Below, piece by piece: positions 63,765 through 64,000 of a stretch of 64,000 nt of DNA. The stretch is from NCBI RefSeq assembly GCF_905147365.1, contig NC_056423.1, forward strand, positions 7,606,501 through 7,670,500. The letters are read 5' to 3'. The translations under genes were made by a program, and so were the position numbers. Below the pieces are notes generated by a model. It did not search any database and was not told the DNA's origin. It worked only from the letters and a program-made list of their open reading frames with translations. Source of the stretch: Aricia agestis (lineage: Eukaryota; Arthropoda; Insecta; Lepidoptera; Lycaenidae). The stretch's first letter is position 1, and the number at the start of each line of letters is the position of its first letter.

Positions 63765-64000
63765 ATAAATATTTGCAAGCAGAGTGACCATTTTGCAAAT
63801 TTAAGAAAATGAATCATATTACGATTTATATTATGATTTTACAAAGCGACCATTTTAGCCCCGCAGACTGTCTATTTCTCTATCTGTCTACAGCCAGACG
63901 CTCCCGTCTGGCTGTGAAGCAGTGTTTGAGAACAAGATGGCATCGTTAGTTCTATTTGTAGAACCATCCTTGTAGACCTAATTCAGAATCGAAAGGAATA
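63765..64000. other. no gene; short palindrome
   Basis: CAGCCAGACGCTCCCGTCTGGCTG at 63892-63915 is a 10-bp-arm hairpin. AATGGTCGC / GCGACCATTTTAGCCCCGC words occur at 63537 and 63846 in inverse order, so 63530-63865 may be a larger inverted-repeat unit around the MITE. Confidence 0.5.

Overview
The window reads as a piece of a lepidopteran (moth or butterfly) nuclear genome. It is AT-rich and has no bacterial-style gene packing. Almost all of it is decayed mobile DNA of kinds I know from Lepidoptera: Helitron-like repeats that start CTAGCTGTTGCCCGCGACTT, tRNA-headed SINEs, a SINE-like family with a LINE-type 3' tail, fold-back MITEs and 5'-truncated non-LTR retrotransposons. No prokaryotic, organellar or viral genome was seen.

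Only one cellular gene can be supported. It is an Fbxl7 orthologue (F-box and leucine-rich-repeat protein 7, a substrate receptor of SCF ubiquitin ligases) on the minus strand between about 31139 and 8311. I read seven coding exons whose splice sites and phases agree: 30933-31139, 28498-28689, 26767-26911, 19959-20144, 17417-17562, 8994-9167 and 8311-8523. Together they give 1263 nt, or 420 codons plus a stop. The F-box is split between the first two exons, the leucine-rich repeats fill the rest, and the C-terminus keeps the CKRCVIEHTNP signature of the family. The first exon starts at a splice acceptor, so a 5' UTR exon or more coding exons probably lie upstream, in the rest of the window or beyond it.

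Layout. 1-8170: sequence beyond the gene's 3' end, with MITEs, a Ty3/Gypsy integrase fragment joined to a 400-bp ATGAGC microsatellite, and a small retroposon with a 15-bp target duplication. 8170-31139: the Fbxl7 exons separated by repeat-filled introns, including a truncated LINE, a 1.56-kb long-inverted-repeat element, SINEs and nested MITEs. 31140-64000: no recognisable host exon; several LINE 3' ends (33055-34113, 43873-44246, 54216-54475, 55733-56235), eight members of the LINE-tailed SINE-like family, tRNA-derived SINEs and at least fifteen fold-back elements, several inserted inside one another.

The most unusual signal is in the host gene. Three of the seven Fbxl7 exons (30933-31139, 19959-20144, 8994-9167) are each followed, on the transcription-downstream side, by extra partial copies of themselves at a spacing of about 160-190 bp or less. 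Around exon 19959-20144 the two extra copies keep the splice donor, and a 20-codon block differs from the real exon only at synonymous positions. I know of no name for this repeated duplication of exon ends at one locus.
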